DNA from: Flavivirga rizhaonensis | GTDB taxonomy: Bacteria; Bacteroidota; Bacteroidia; Flavobacteriales; Flavobacteriaceae | Assembly (NCBI RefSeq): GCF_004791695.1 | Contig: NZ_SRSO01000010.1 | Location: forward strand, 62,001-126,000 | Reading direction: 5' to 3' | Length of the DNA stretch: 64,000 nt | In this document: piece by piece, positions 1 through 9,536 of the stretch | Numbering within the stretch: position 1 is the first letter of the stretch | Layout of the letters: each line of letters starts with the position of its first letter | The notes under the pieces: model-generated | Database searches by the model: none | The model's input: only the letters and a program-made list of their open reading frames with translations | Told to the model about the DNA's origin: nothing | Program-made: the position numbers and the translations under genes

Positions 1-258
1 GTTAGTGATTTATCCGATTTAGCAAATGTTTATTATGATGTCTTAGTCTTTTTCAGCCCTTCTGGAATAGAATCTTTATTTCAGAACTTTCCGGATTTCA
101 AACAAAACGATACACGAATTGCTGTTTTTGGAAATACAACAATAAAAGCTGTAGAAGAAAAAGGATTGCGAGTAGATATTGCTGCACCAACACCAGAAAC
201 ACCATCAATGACAATGGCTTTACAGAAGTATATTGATAAAGTTAATAAAGGAAAATAA
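1..258 (+). CDS. hemD: Uroporphyrinogen-III synthase, C-terminal part (5' end outside window)
   Basis: The frame is open from the first base and ends in TAA at 256-258, leaving the last 85 residues. The visible part has the HemD second-domain pattern: an FFSPSGIESL segment, then AVFGNTTIKAVEEKGL, then a PTPETPSMTMAL segment near the C-terminus. HemD cyclises hydroxymethylbilane to uroporphyrinogen III in tetrapyrrole synthesis in the cytosol. The start and N-terminal half lie upstream of the window. A bidirectional terminator separates it from convergent pckA. The family call rests on this C-terminal third only. Confidence 0.8.
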   Translation, partial: VSDLSDLANVYYDVLVFFSPSGIESLFQNFPDFKQNDTRIAVFGNTTIKAVEEKGLRVDIAAPTPETPSMTMALQKYIDKVNKGK

Positions 259-276
259 ACTTAACACTCTTACAGT

Positions 277-313
277 AAAAAAGGGATGATTTGAAAAAAT
301 TATCCCTTTTTTA
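277..313. terminator. Bidirectional terminator between hemD and pckA
   Basis: AAAAAAGGGAT (277-287) pairs with ATCCCTTTTTT (302-313) across an A/T-rich loop. The A-run and T-run flank the stem on both strands, so it can end the convergent hemD and pckA transcripts. Confidence 0.75.
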
Positions 314-327
314 TTTAGCTAACATAT

Positions 328-1944
328 TTAAAATGCATAACGTTGCGGACCGCCTCGTCTGATTTCCTCATTACAATGGGCTTCGAATTTTTTGAAATTC
401 TCGCGAAACGCATTAGTTAATTTAAAAGCTGTTTTATAATAGTTTTCATCATCATTCCAAGTGGCTCTAGGACTTAAAACACTTGTTGGTACACCTGGAC
501 ATTCTCTAGGTTGTGCTACACCAAAAACTGAATGTATATGGTAATCATCATAGTTATATAAACCTAAATCGCCATTTAATACAGCGCTAATCATAGCACG
601 TGTATATTTTAATTTCATTCTAGTACCAACACCGTAAGGACCACCAGTCCAACCTGTATTTACCAGCCACACATTAACTCCAGACTTTATCATTTTTTCA
701 CTTAACATTTCAGCATATTTAGCTGGGTGTAAAGGCATAAAAGGCGCACCGAAACATGCCGAAAAAGACGGTTGTGGTTCTACAACTCCAGCTTCTGTTC
801 CTGCCACTTTTGCTGTATATCCTGAAATGAAATGATATGCTGCCTGACTAGGTGTTAATTTAGATATTGGTGGCAATACTCCAAAAGCATCGGCTGTTAA
901 AAAGAAAATATTTTTTGGATTCTTACCAGTTGATGGCACTTGAATATTTTCAATATGCTCAATGGGATAACTAACTCTTGTATTTTGTGTAATTGAAATA
1001 TCCTCGAAATTAACGTGACCATCTTTATCTAGAATAACATTTTCTAAAATAGCTCCTTTTTTAATAGCATCATATATTTCTGGTTCGTTATCTCTTGAAA
1101 GATTAATGACTTTTGCATAACAGCCACCTTCAAAATTAAATACCGAATTCCCTGCAGTCCACCCATGTTCATCATCACCAATTAAACTCCTATTTGGGTC
1201 TGTAGATAAGGTTGTTTTGCCCGTACCAGATAATCCAAAGAAAATAGCCGTATCACCTTCTTTACCTACATTAGCACTACAGTGCATTGGTAATGTATTT
1301 TTAAATACTGGAAGTATAAAATTAAGCGCTGAAAAAATACCTTTTTTAATTTCACCAGTATATCCCGTTCCTCCAATTAATGCTATTTTCTTAGAAAAAT
1401 TTAAAATTGCAAAATTATGTTGGCGTGTCCCATCCTCTTCTGGGTTTGCCATAAAACCAGGAGCGTTAACCACAGTCCATTCTGGATCAAAGCCTTTTAA
1501 CTCCTCTTCCGTTGGTCTTAAAAACATATTATAAGCAAATTGATTGCTCCAAGGATATTCATTAATCACGCGAATATTCAACTTATAATCTTCATCTGCG
1601 CAAGCATAACTATCTCTTACAAAAATCTCTTTATTAGATAAATAATTAACGACCTTATTATATAATGCATCAAATTTGTCTGCATCAAACGGAATATTAA
1701 TATCTCCCCACCAAACTCGATCTTTTGTTATATCATCTTTAACAATAAATCGATCTTTTGGAGAGCGCCCAGTAAATTCACCTGTATTAACCGCTAAAGC
1801 TCCAGATGAGGCTTCTTTACCTAATCCTTTTTCAACCGTAATTTCATGAAGTTGTTCTGGTGAAAGTTGATACTGTACATTGGCATTTTTAATTCCGTAT
1901 ACCTCCAGCGAAATCGTTTTCGTAACTTGATTATAATTTATCAT
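328..1944 (-). CDS. pckA: Phosphoenolpyruvate carboxykinase (ATP)
   Basis: This 538-residue protein matches the usual length of ATP-dependent PEPCK. It converts oxaloacetate plus ATP to PEP, CO2 and ADP, the first committed step of gluconeogenesis, in the cytosol. Visible signatures are the substrate-binding TGRSPKDRF near residue 58, the kinase-1a P-loop GLSGTGKTTLS around residues 235-246 and the metal/nucleotide segment LIGDDEHGW shortly after it. It is transcribed alone; a TAnnTTTG promoter box lies about 27 bases upstream of the ATG. No truncation or odd residues are seen. Confidence 0.97.
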   Translation of the reverse strand: MINYNQVTKTISLEVYGIKNANVQYQLSPEQLHEITVEKGLGKEASSGALAVNTGEFTGRSPKDRFIVKDDITKDRVWWGDINIPFDADKFDALYNKVVNYLSNKEIFVRDSYACADEDYKLNIRVINEYPWSNQFAYNMFLRPTEEELKGFDPEWTVVNAPGFMANPEEDGTRQHNFAILNFSKKIALIGGTGYTGEIKKGIFSALNFILPVFKNTLPMHCSANVGKEGDTAIFFGLSGTGKTTLSTDPNRSLIGDDEHGWTAGNSVFNFEGGCYAKVINLSRDNEPEIYDAIKKGAILENVILDKDGHVNFEDISITQNTRVSYPIEHIENIQVPSTGKNPKNIFFLTADAFGVLPPISKLTPSQAAYHFISGYTAKVAGTEAGVVEPQPSFSACFGAPFMPLHPAKYAEMLSEKMIKSGVNVWLVNTGWTGGPYGVGTRMKLKYTRAMISAVLNGDLGLYNYDDYHIHSVFGVAQPRECPGVPTSVLSPRATWNDDENYYKTAFKLTNAFRENFKKFEAHCNEEIRRGGPQRYAF

Positions 1945-1970
1945 AATTTGTTGTAAAATTATTTATTGCG

Positions 1971-1978
1971 CAAAATTA
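1971..1978 (-). promoter_or_regulatory. Bacteroidota-type -7 box for pckA
   Basis: The minus strand reads TAATTTTG, matching TAnnTTTG of the primary sigma factor of Bacteroidota. It leaves a leader of roughly 20 bases before the pckA ATG. No convincing -33 TTG was identified. Confidence 0.55.
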
Positions 1979-2001
1979 AAACAATTATTTTAAATTATCT
2001 G

Positions 2002-2403
2002 TTATTGATTATCGTTTTTAGATTCCATTTTTAAGAAATTCGCAATCATAACTCCCCATGCTAAAATTAGAAGCAATCCACCTATTGGAGTTACAAAACC
2101 GATCATTTTGAAATCAAAAGTTGTTAACAAATTTGTTGCTAACCCATAAATAGATCCTGAGAATAAAATGATTCCCGATACAATTAAATAATATAAAACT
2201 TTCTTCGTTTTTTGTTGAATATATGTAGAACTTCCTATAAATAATAGTAAAATAGCATGATACATCTGGTATCTGACACCTGTCTCAAAAGTTTGCTGTA
2301 CTTCAACTGTAATTAATTCTTTTAATGCATGTGCTCCAAATGCTCCAAGAATAACAGCCAATAAACCAAAAATTGATGCCGTAATTAATATTTTTTTGTT
2401 CAT
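2002..2403 (-). CDS. DUF423 family small membrane protein (YgdD-like)
   Basis: A 133-residue inner-membrane protein with four predicted hydrophobic helices. The N-terminal ASIFGLLAVILGAFGAHALK segment is the DUF423 hallmark, followed by a QTFETGVRYQMYHAILLL motif typical of the family. The function of DUF423 proteins is not established. It is divergent from the saccharopine dehydrogenase gene, with an 80-base shared upstream region. The C-terminus is short and charged, probably cytoplasmic. Confidence 0.85.
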   Translation of the reverse strand: MNKKILITASIFGLLAVILGAFGAHALKELITVEVQQTFETGVRYQMYHAILLLFIGSSTYIQQKTKKVLYYLIVSGIILFSGSIYGLATNLLTTFDFKMIGFVTPIGGLLLILAWGVMIANFLKMESKNDNQ

Positions 2404-2483
2404 AATATGTGTTTCGTTATGGCTACTAAAACCTAATGTATTTATTAAATTCGTTTTTACAAAACTAGTTAACTATTCTTATT

Positions 2484-3848
2484 ATGCGAAAAATTTTAGT
2501 CATTGGTTCAGGGAAATCGGCTTCCAGTCTTCTAAAATATTTATTAGATAAATCGGCTTCAGAAAACCTTTTTATTACTGTTAGTGATTTAAACCTTAAT
2601 GCTGCTAAAAAACTAATTGGAAACCATCAAAATGCGAAAGCCATATTGTTAGACGTTTTCGATGAAACATCTCGTACCGAGGCTATAAAAAATGCGGATA
2701 TTGTAGTATCTATGCTTCCTGCCCGTTTTCATATAGAGGTGGCTAAAGATTGTATTTTACTAGGAAAGCATATGGTTACGGCTTCTTACGTAAGCCCCGA
2801 AATGCAGGCTTTAGATGAAGATGCTAAAACCAAAGGTCTTGTACTTATGAATGAAATTGGTGTAGATCCAGGTATAGACCATATGAGTGCGATGCAAGTT
2901 TTAGATCGTATACGTAACAATGGTGGGAAAATAATTTTATTTGAATCGTTTACAGGTGGCTTAGTAGCTCCTGAAAGTGATAATAACTTATGGAACTATA
3001 AATTTACCTGGAACCCTAGAAATGTAGTTACTGCTGGGCAAGGAGGGACTGCCAAATTTTTACAGGAAGGCACCTATAAATATATACCTTATAACCGTTT
3101 GTTTAGACGTACGGAGTTTTTGGATATTGATAATTATGGTCGTTTTGAAGTTTATGCAAATAGAGATTCCTTAAAATATCAAAGTGTTTATGGGCTTGAT
3201 AATGTTAAAACATTGTATAGAGGTACTATGAGGCGTGTTGGATTTAGTCGAGCGTGGAATATTTTCGTCACACTTGGAATGACGGATGATAGTTACACTA
3301 TAGATGATAGCGAAAATATGAGTTATCGTGATTTTATAAATGCTTTTTTGACTTACAGTCCTTTTGATTCTGTAGAATTAAAATTGAGACATGCGCTTAA
3401 GATTGATCAAGACGATATTGTTTGGGACAAACTTATAGAACTTGATATTTTTAATGCTGAAAAGAAAGTAGGGCTAAAAAAAGCAACTCCGGCTCAAATA
3501 CTTCAAAAAATACTCATGGACAGCTGGACACTTGATACTAATGATAAAGATATGATTGTTATGTACCATAAATTCGGCTACGAAAAAGATGGTAAAAAAT
3601 ATCAGATAGATGCTAATATGGTTGTTTTAGGTGAAGATCAAACCTATACGGCTATGGCAAAAACAGTTGGTTTACCCGTAGCTATGGCTACTCTGGCTAT
3701 TCTGAATAAAAAAATAACGTCTCCTGGTGTTCAAATCCCTATTACTAAAGAAGTTTATGAACCTATTTTAAAAGAATTGGAAACTTTTGGTGTCTCCTTT
3801 CATGAAAAAGAGGTGCCTTATTTGGGGTACAATCCATTAAATAATTAG
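2484..3848 (+). CDS. Saccharopine dehydrogenase family protein (Lys9-like)
   Basis: 454 residues with an N-terminal Rossmann fold beginning KILVIGSGKSASSLLKYLL, then SMLPARFHIEVAKDCI and NEIGVDPGIDHMSAM, all characteristic of the saccharopine dehydrogenase C-terminal-substrate family (SDH/LYS9). Such enzymes catalyse NAD(P)-dependent interconversion of saccharopine and alpha-aminoadipate semialdehyde or related opine reactions. Full-length for the family. An Lrp/AsnC regulator follows on the same strand after a repeat-rich gap, which fits amino-acid control. The exact substrate cannot be told from sequence alone. Confidence 0.85.
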   Translation: MRKILVIGSGKSASSLLKYLLDKSASENLFITVSDLNLNAAKKLIGNHQNAKAILLDVFDETSRTEAIKNADIVVSMLPARFHIEVAKDCILLGKHMVTASYVSPEMQALDEDAKTKGLVLMNEIGVDPGIDHMSAMQVLDRIRNNGGKIILFESFTGGLVAPESDNNLWNYKFTWNPRNVVTAGQGGTAKFLQEGTYKYIPYNRLFRRTEFLDIDNYGRFEVYANRDSLKYQSVYGLDNVKTLYRGTMRRVGFSRAWNIFVTLGMTDDSYTIDDSENMSYRDFINAFLTYSPFDSVELKLRHALKIDQDDIVWDKLIELDIFNAEKKVGLKKATPAQILQKILMDSWTLDTNDKDMIVMYHKFGYEKDGKKYQIDANMVVLGEDQTYTAMAKTVGLPVAMATLAILNKKITSPGVQIPITKEVYEPILKELETFGVSFHEKEVPYLGYNPLNN

Positions 3849-4298
3849 TTTAACGTCGATTTAATTTTTTTATAAAAAATAATATTAAATCAATGATTTT
3901 CAAGTGTTTGTCAATTTCGACAGAGCGAAGCATGAGCCTTTCGACTTTAGTTTATGCTGAGCGTAGTCGAAGTACTCAAGATAAACTTTCGAGAAATCTC
4001 ATAAGGATGGGATTCCTACTCAATAGCTACGCTATATACGTTCAAGTAAAATATATTTTACTCTCCGTAGCGTTCGGAATGACATAGTTTCTTTATTAAA
4101 ACAATTAAACAACTGATTGTTAAGTTTTAATATATCGAGTTAGTTTAATAACCTCTCAACTGTACTCCTTTAGACAAATTGAGAACATGTTTTCGTTTTA
4201 CAGTTGGTTATAAAATTTCACTTAATGAGTAGTTCTTAACACAAAAATAGTTTCAATTTGAAACCAAATAGCTATTTTTATGTTTTAATACTCAACTA
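3849..4298. repeat. Gene-free region with dispersed flavobacterial repeat segments
   Basis: This 450-base gap holds no credible gene. It carries repeat pieces: an imperfect hairpin around 3914-3975 with paired TTTCGAC/GTCGAAG segments, and a copy of the TTCGGAATGAC element ending near 4084 that recurs at 14755 and 23160. A 64-codon open frame across these repeats is an artefact of the repeats. The last 100 bases are A/T-rich and probably hold the promoter of the Lrp gene, which I could not pinpoint. Confidence 0.55.
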
Positions 4299-4769
4299 AT
4301 GAAGTCTAAAAATAAGCCTATAATAATAGATGGGATTGACAAAAAAATACTACGTGCATTAACGGAAGATGCTAGAACACCCATTTTAGAGATAGCTCGT
4401 AATGTTGGTATTTCTGGCGCTGCTATTCATCAACGTTTACGAAAATTAGAGAAGTCTAAGCTTATTTCTGGTTCGCAATTCATTATCGATGCTAAAGTTT
4501 TAGGCTACTCAACTATGACTTTTGTTGGTATTTATCTTGAAAAAGCCGTAAATACGGAAGATGTTATCAGGGCTTTAAAGAAAGTCCCTGAGGTTTTAGA
4601 GTGCCACTATACCACTGGAGAATGGAACATTTTTATTAAAATGCTAGCGTATAACAATAGCCATTTAATGATGCTATTAAATAACAAAATTCAAACCATA
4701 GTTGGTGTATTAAGAACAGCATCTATTATTTCCTTGGATCAGCAAATTAATAGACAAATAAAAATTTAA
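4299..4769 (+). CDS. Lrp/AsnC family transcriptional regulator
   Basis: 156 residues. The N-terminal winged helix (ILRALTEDARTPILEIARNV with GAAIHQRLRKLE as recognition region, residues about 15-60) is followed by an RAM/AsnC effector-binding domain containing VLECHYTTGEWNIF. Length and architecture are standard. These octameric regulators sense amino acids. The preceding gene is a saccharopine-dehydrogenase-like enzyme, so lysine or aminoadipate metabolism is a reasonable guess, but no operator was identified. Confidence 0.93.
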   Translation: MKSKNKPIIIDGIDKKILRALTEDARTPILEIARNVGISGAAIHQRLRKLEKSKLISGSQFIIDAKVLGYSTMTFVGIYLEKAVNTEDVIRALKKVPEVLECHYTTGEWNIFIKMLAYNNSHLMMLLNNKIQTIVGVLRTASIISLDQQINRQIKI

Positions 4770-4870
4770 TTAATAAGTATCTTTTCCCTAAGCAACCTTT
4801 TTGCAAACATATCATCTTTTCTATGGTACAATTATTGATTATAAGCCATATTTAATCTTAAATCTAAATT

Positions 4871-5431
4871 ATGAAAAAATTACTTTTTTTATTATTACTC
4901 CTAGTATCATGTTTTTCCTTTTCTCAAGAAGAAGAAAACATAAAATCTCATGAAATTAAAATAAATGCATTCAATGCTATTATTTTTAAATCTGTTGATT
5001 TTTCTTATGAATATTTAATCGATTCTGAATCATCTGTAGGAGTATCTGTTTTCTTTAATTTACATGACCCCGAAGAGGCATTCCTTGAAGATGGTCCTGT
5101 ATACAACGAAGAATTTGCATTGACTCCTTATTATAGGCATTTTTTTTCAAATAAGTATGCTTGGGGATTTTTTCTAGAAGCTTTTGGAATGTATAATGTT
5201 CAAAAAGATTTTGATGGTTATTATGATAATAATCTTGATAGAAATGTTTTAACAGAAGGAACTTCAAACAATGTTGCTTTAGGGATTGCTTTAGGAGGTA
5301 AATTTGTAAGTAAAAAAGGATTTGCTTTTGAGTTTTTAGGCGGTTTGGGTAGAAACTTATCACAATCTAACGATGCTATTGGTACAGAGCTTGTACCTAG
5401 AATAGCCGCTTCTTTAGGTTATAGGTTTTAA
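4871..5431 (+). CDS. Small outer-membrane beta-barrel-like protein
   Basis: 186 residues starting with a clear Sec signal peptide (KKLLFLLLLLVSCFSFS, cleavage probably just before QEEE). The mature part alternates aromatic and polar residues and ends in a strand finishing LGYRF, the C-terminal aromatic expected for BAM-inserted barrels. It resembles DUF3575-type flavobacterial outer-membrane proteins of unknown role. A strong hairpin terminator follows at 5443-5488. No specific function can be assigned. Confidence 0.7.
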   Translation: MKKLLFLLLLLVSCFSFSQEEENIKSHEIKINAFNAIIFKSVDFSYEYLIDSESSVGVSVFFNLHDPEEAFLEDGPVYNEEFALTPYYRHFFSNKYAWGFFLEAFGMYNVQKDFDGYYDNNLDRNVLTEGTSNNVALGIALGGKFVSKKGFAFEFLGGLGRNLSQSNDAIGTELVPRIAASLGYRF

Positions 5432-5442
5432 TGTAGTAAGCT

Positions 5443-5488
5443 TTATAATGAACAAAACCCATGCAAGCATGGGTTTTGTTCATTATAA
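5443..5488. terminator. Perfect 22-bp inverted repeat, bidirectional terminator
   Basis: Positions 5443-5464 are the exact reverse complement of 5467-5488, separated by two A residues. It lies between the convergent outer-membrane gene and glyQS and is best read as a shared Rho-independent terminator, although the stem is unusually long and perfect. Confidence 0.8.
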
Positions 5489-5539
5489 GATTCCTTTCTT
5501 ACTGAAACAAGTTCAGCACGGGTCAAAGGAATTGATTTA

Positions 5540-7081
5540 TTACATCTTCATTAACCAAGATCGTACATCTACTTCTTTTTTAATGATATCACTTAAATCT
5601 TCAATTTTAACACGTTGTTGTACCATTGTGTCTCTATGTCGAATAGTAACTGTATTATCTCCTAAAGTATCATGGTCTACCGTGATACAAAACGGCGTTC
5701 CGTTGGCATCTTGTCTTCTATAACGTCTTCCCACAGCATCTTTTTCATCATAAATCACATTGAAATCCCACTTTAAATCGTCTACAATTTTACGAGCAAC
5801 CTCAGGTAAGCCATCTTTTTTAACCAATGGTAAAATAGCCGCTTTTACCGGTGCTAAAACACTTGGTAATTTTAAAACCGTACGTGTTGTCCCGTTTTCT
5901 AATGCTTCTTCTTGTAACGAATTAGAAAATACTGCTAAAAACATTCTATCTAAACCAATAGACGTTTCTAAAACATATGGTGTATAACTTGCATTATCTT
6001 CGTGATCGAAATATTGTAATTTCTTTCCTGAATATTCTTCATGCGCTTTTAGGTCGAAATCTGTACGTGAATGAATTCCTTCTAATTCTTTAAACCCGAA
6101 TGGAAATTTAAACTCAATATCAGAAGCAGCATCTGCATAGTGTGCTAATTTCTCATGGTCATGAAAACGATAATTATCTTCCCCCATTCCCAAAGACAAA
6201 TGCCATTTCATTCTATGTTCTTTCCAATGCTCATACCATTCTTTTTGAGTTCCTGGCTTTATAAAAAACTGCATTTCCATTTGTTCAAACTCACGCATTC
6301 TAAAAATAAATTGTCTTGCTACAATTTCATTTCTAAAGGCTTTTCCTGTTTGTGCAATTCCAAATGGAATCTTCATACGTCCCGTTTTCTGAACATTCAA
6401 GAAATTCACAAAAATCCCTTGTGCTGTTTCCGGACGTAAATATAAATCCATCGCAGACTCTGCAGAAGCACCCAGTTTAGTACCAAACATGAGGTTAAAC
6501 TGCTTAACATCTGTCCAGTTTTTACTTCCTGTTAATGGATCTGCAATCCCTAATTCTTCAATAAGCGCTTTAACATCGGCTAAATCTTCATTTTCAAGAG
6601 ATTTCGCCATTCGAGAAAGTGTTGCGTTTATTTTTTCCTGATACCCTACAACACGTCCGTTTGTAGAAACAAATTCTTCTTTATTGAAAGCCTCACCAAA
6701 ACGTTTTGCTGCTTTTGCAACCTCTTTATCAATTTTAGCTTCAATTTTAGCGCAATAGTCTTCAATTAAAACATCGGCACGATATCGTTTCTTAGAATCT
6801 TTATTATCAATTAACGGATCGTTAAAAGCATCTACATGACCAGACGCTTTCCATGTGGTTGGATGCATAAAAATGGCAGCATCTATACCCACAATGTTTT
6901 CATTCATCTGCACCATCGCTTTCCACCAGTAATCGCGTATGTTTTTCTTTAACTCTGCGCCATTTTGCGCATAGTCGTATACTGCACTTAATCCGTCATA
7001 TATTTCACTACTTTGAAATACATAACCATACTCTTTCGCATGCGAAATAACCTTCTTAAATTGATCGTCTTGATTTGCCAT
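5540..7081 (-). CDS. glyQS: Glycine--tRNA ligase, alpha2 dimer type
   Basis: Class II GlyRS of the homodimeric type used by Bacteroidota, charging tRNA-Gly with glycine. I place the start at 7081 (MANQDDQFKKVI), giving 513 residues. The frame stays open to 7147, but the extra 22 residues (rich in F, C, V) are unlike the family and span the promoter-like box at 7086-7093. Class II motifs seen are YLRPETAQGIFVNF, the GKAFRNEIVARQFIFRMREFEQMEMQ motif-2 region, and motif 3 ending in SIGLDRMF. Transcribed singly and convergent with the upstream outer-membrane gene. Confidence 0.96.
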   Translation of the reverse strand: MANQDDQFKKVISHAKEYGYVFQSSEIYDGLSAVYDYAQNGAELKKNIRDYWWKAMVQMNENIVGIDAAIFMHPTTWKASGHVDAFNDPLIDNKDSKKRYRADVLIEDYCAKIEAKIDKEVAKAAKRFGEAFNKEEFVSTNGRVVGYQEKINATLSRMAKSLENEDLADVKALIEELGIADPLTGSKNWTDVKQFNLMFGTKLGASAESAMDLYLRPETAQGIFVNFLNVQKTGRMKIPFGIAQTGKAFRNEIVARQFIFRMREFEQMEMQFFIKPGTQKEWYEHWKEHRMKWHLSLGMGEDNYRFHDHEKLAHYADAASDIEFKFPFGFKELEGIHSRTDFDLKAHEEYSGKKLQYFDHEDNASYTPYVLETSIGLDRMFLAVFSNSLQEEALENGTTRTVLKLPSVLAPVKAAILPLVKKDGLPEVARKIVDDLKWDFNVIYDEKDAVGRRYRRQDANGTPFCITVDHDTLGDNTVTIRHRDTMVQQRVKIEDLSDIIKKEVDVRSWLMKM

Positions 7082-7085
7082 TCTG

Positions 7086-7093
7086 CAAAAATA
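7086..7093 (-). promoter_or_regulatory. Candidate -7 box abutting the glyQS start
   Basis: The minus strand reads TATTTTTG (TAnnTTTG class) only four bases before the chosen ATG at 7081. If used, the mRNA would be leaderless or nearly so. A TTG lies 15 bases upstream, closer than the usual 19-20. Confidence 0.4.
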
Positions 7094-7189
7094 AAAAACC
7101 GCTTGAAACAAACAGACTACTTTCTTAAAAATTAAGTCTGAATTCATTTATTTTTTATTTAAGTTTACAGGAATACTTATTCGCTACAA

Positions 7190-7867
7190 ATGATTCATTC
7201 ATTAGTTAACTTATTCTTCCCTAAGGTATGTTACGCTTGTCTTAATTTATTAAATGATAATGAAAAAACGATCTGTACTGATTGTCGACATAGTTTACCC
7301 GTTACAAATTTCCACTTTAATAATGATAATATGGTAACAAAAGTCTTTTATGGGCGTGTGAAAATTGAAAACGGAACGGCACTTTTTCGGTTTGAAAAAA
7401 AGGGAATTGTTCAACAACTTATTCACAGACTTAAATACGAAGGGTACGAAAACATTGGTTTGTTTCTTGGTGATTGGTTAGGAGGCGAATTAAAAGATAT
7501 AGAATTCTATAAATCTATTGATATGGTAATTCCTGTACCACTTCATAAAAAGAAATTAAAAAAAAGAGGGTATAATCAAGTGGCTAAATTTGGCCAACAA
7601 ATTGCTAAAGCTTTAAAAGTAACTTACAAAGAAGATACGCTTTTAAAAGAAACTAATACTAAATCACAAGTCTATAAAAAACGTTTGGCACGCTGGAATA
7701 ATAGTGATGAATTATTTACACTTATCAATTCTGAATCTATAGAGAACAAACATATTCTGTTAGTAGACGATATTATTACCACCGGAGCCACTTTAGAAGC
7801 TTGTATTGCGGTACTAAACCAAGCAAAAAATATAAAAATAAGTATCGCGACCATGGCAATAGCTTAA
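7190..7867 (+). CDS. comF: ComF family phosphoribosyltransferase-like protein
   Basis: 225 residues. The N-terminal CysX2Cys...CysX2Cys cluster (FFPKVCYACLNLL, then TICTDCRHSL) is the ComF zinc finger. The PRPP-binding motif LLVDDIITTGATLEAC is near residues 188-204, preceded by VIPVPLHKKKLKKRGYNQ. ComF proteins are needed for natural transformation in several bacteria and handle incoming single-stranded DNA. The next gene follows after 58 bases on the same strand. Assigning a competence role here is by family only. Confidence 0.9.
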   Translation: MIHSLVNLFFPKVCYACLNLLNDNEKTICTDCRHSLPVTNFHFNNDNMVTKVFYGRVKIENGTALFRFEKKGIVQQLIHRLKYEGYENIGLFLGDWLGGELKDIEFYKSIDMVIPVPLHKKKLKKRGYNQVAKFGQQIAKALKVTYKEDTLLKETNTKSQVYKKRLARWNNSDELFTLINSESIENKHILLVDDIITTGATLEACIAVLNQAKNIKISIATMAIA

Positions 7868-7925
7868 TGAGTTAACCGTTATATCTTCAAAATTATGTAG
7901 GTTTGTGCAAAATTTAAAATTGGTA

Positions 7926-9536
7926 ATGAATAAAACCCTTTCAAATTTTATTTTAATCGTTTTTCTGAGTATACTTTTTATTAATTGTGCAAACCGAGGT
8001 ACTCCTGGAGGGGGGCCAAAAGATGAAACACCCCCAGTTATTATTAAATCTATTCCAGAGAATTATTCGACTAATTTTAGTGGTAACGAAATAAAAATAT
8101 ATTTTGACGAATACATTAAAATTAAGGACTTGCAAAAGCAGCTTATTATTTCACCACCTATGATCACCCAACCAGAAGTTACTCCATTGGGTAGTGCTAG
8201 TAAATACATTACTATTAAAATTCACGATACGCTACAACCTAATACCACTTATGCTTTTAACTTTGGAAATAGTATTGCGGATAATAACGAAGGAAATCCA
8301 TACCCTTATTACAGATATGTGTTCTCAACCGGCGATTATATAGATTCTCTTAGTGTAAGCGGTACTATTGTAGATGCTTTAAAAACTGAACCGGAAACTT
8401 TTATTTCTGTGGCTTTATATGAAGTTGATTCTACATTTAGCGATTCCATTATTTATAAAGAAAACCCCAGATACATTACCAATACATTAGATAGTCTTAC
8501 AACATTTTCTATTGAAAACATTAAAGAAGGAAAATATATGCTTATTGCCTTAAAAGATGGCAATGGCGATAATAAATTTCAACAAAAAACAGATCAGATT
8601 GCATTTCTTCAGGACTTTATTCAAGTGCCTACTGATTCTCTTTATACTTTAAAATTATTTTCGGAAGAATTAGATTTTAAAGCCACTAGACCTCGCTTGA
8701 TATCAGGTGAAAAAATTGCCTTTGGGTATGAAGGTGACTATAAAGGAATGGTTATTAATATGTTATCTGAAACACCTCCTGAATTTGAATATCGTATAAC
8801 AGAAGACAAAGAAACCGATAGTCTTAACTACTGGTACAAACCTCGTCTTGAAGTTGACTCTCTAATTTTTAAAGTATCACACCCTACCATTCAAGATGAA
8901 GAGTTTATTGTTAGAATTAGCGAACAAAAAAGAGACTCATTAGTAATCGATGCATCACCATCTGGAGTCATTCGTAAAAATGAACCATTTAAAATTTCCG
9001 GTAGTGTTCCCTTTTCTAGTATAGATACTTCTAAAATTACATTGATTGATAAAGATTCAACTCAAATAGATTTCACTACTAACTTTGATACCATTACAAA
9101 CACGTATACTTTCAATTTTGATAAGACAGAAGATAATGCTTATAATATGCAAGTGCTTCCTGAAGCTTTTGTAGATTTTTTTGGTGATAAAAATGATACT
9201 TTAAGTTATTACCTTAAAACAAAGAAGGCTTCTGAATATGGCTATGTACGCTTCACATTAGTAAATGCTAAATACCCAGTTATTATACAATTAACTGATA
9301 ATAAAGGCGAGGTGGAATTTGAACAATTCGTTGAGAACTCTAAACCTATTGATTTTTTAAATTTACCTCCTAAAATCTATAATATTCGTGTTATACATGA
9401 TGCCAATGGCAACAAAAAATACGACACAGGAAACTATCTTAAAATAACACAGCCAGAACGCGTTAGTCATTTTAAAGAAATAGAAATTAGAGCAGATTGG
9501 GGTATCTCAGAAACGCTTAATTTTACTTCAGAGTAA
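7926..9536 (+). CDS. Lipoprotein with N-terminal SbsA-type Ig-like domain
   Basis: 536 residues from ATG 7926; a GTG seven codons upstream is a less likely start. A signal peptide ends at a lipobox-like FINC, so this is probably a lipidated outer-membrane or surface protein. Just after the Cys comes GGGPKDETPP, a conserved flavobacterial lead-in, then a Big_5/SbsA Ig-like domain (residues about 35-130, with EIKIYFDEYIKI and NTTYAFNFGNSIADNNEGNP). The rest is beta-rich, ending with DANGNKKYDTG, a Cna/prealbumin-like loop. Its 3' end overlaps the convergent amidase gene by 14 bases. The role is unknown. Confidence 0.85.
   Translation: MNKTLSNFILIVFLSILFINCANRGTPGGGPKDETPPVIIKSIPENYSTNFSGNEIKIYFDEYIKIKDLQKQLIISPPMITQPEVTPLGSASKYITIKIHDTLQPNTTYAFNFGNSIADNNEGNPYPYYRYVFSTGDYIDSLSVSGTIVDALKTEPETFISVALYEVDSTFSDSIIYKENPRYITNTLDSLTTFSIENIKEGKYMLIALKDGNGDNKFQQKTDQIAFLQDFIQVPTDSLYTLKLFSEELDFKATRPRLISGEKIAFGYEGDYKGMVINMLSETPPEFEYRITEDKETDSLNYWYKPRLEVDSLIFKVSHPTIQDEEFIVRISEQKRDSLVIDASPSGVIRKNEPFKISGSVPFSSIDTSKITLIDKDSTQIDFTTNFDTITNTYTFNFDKTEDNAYNMQVLPEAFVDFFGDKNDTLSYYLKTKKASEYGYVRFTLVNAKYPVIIQLTDNKGEVEFEQFVENSKPIDFLNLPPKIYNIRVIHDANGNKKYDTGNYLKITQPERVSHFKEIEIRADWGISETLNFTSE

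Noticed and set aside
1217..1534. 105-codon plus-strand frame inside pckA
   Set aside because: Shadow of the PEPCK reading frame.
3893..4087. 64-codon plus-strand frame
   Set aside because: It consists of dispersed repeat sequence (ERSRST-type translation) with no protein character.
7082..7147. N-terminal extension of glycyl-tRNA synthetase
   Set aside because: The 22 residues are unlike the family and cover a promoter-like box; ATG 7081 fits the family start.
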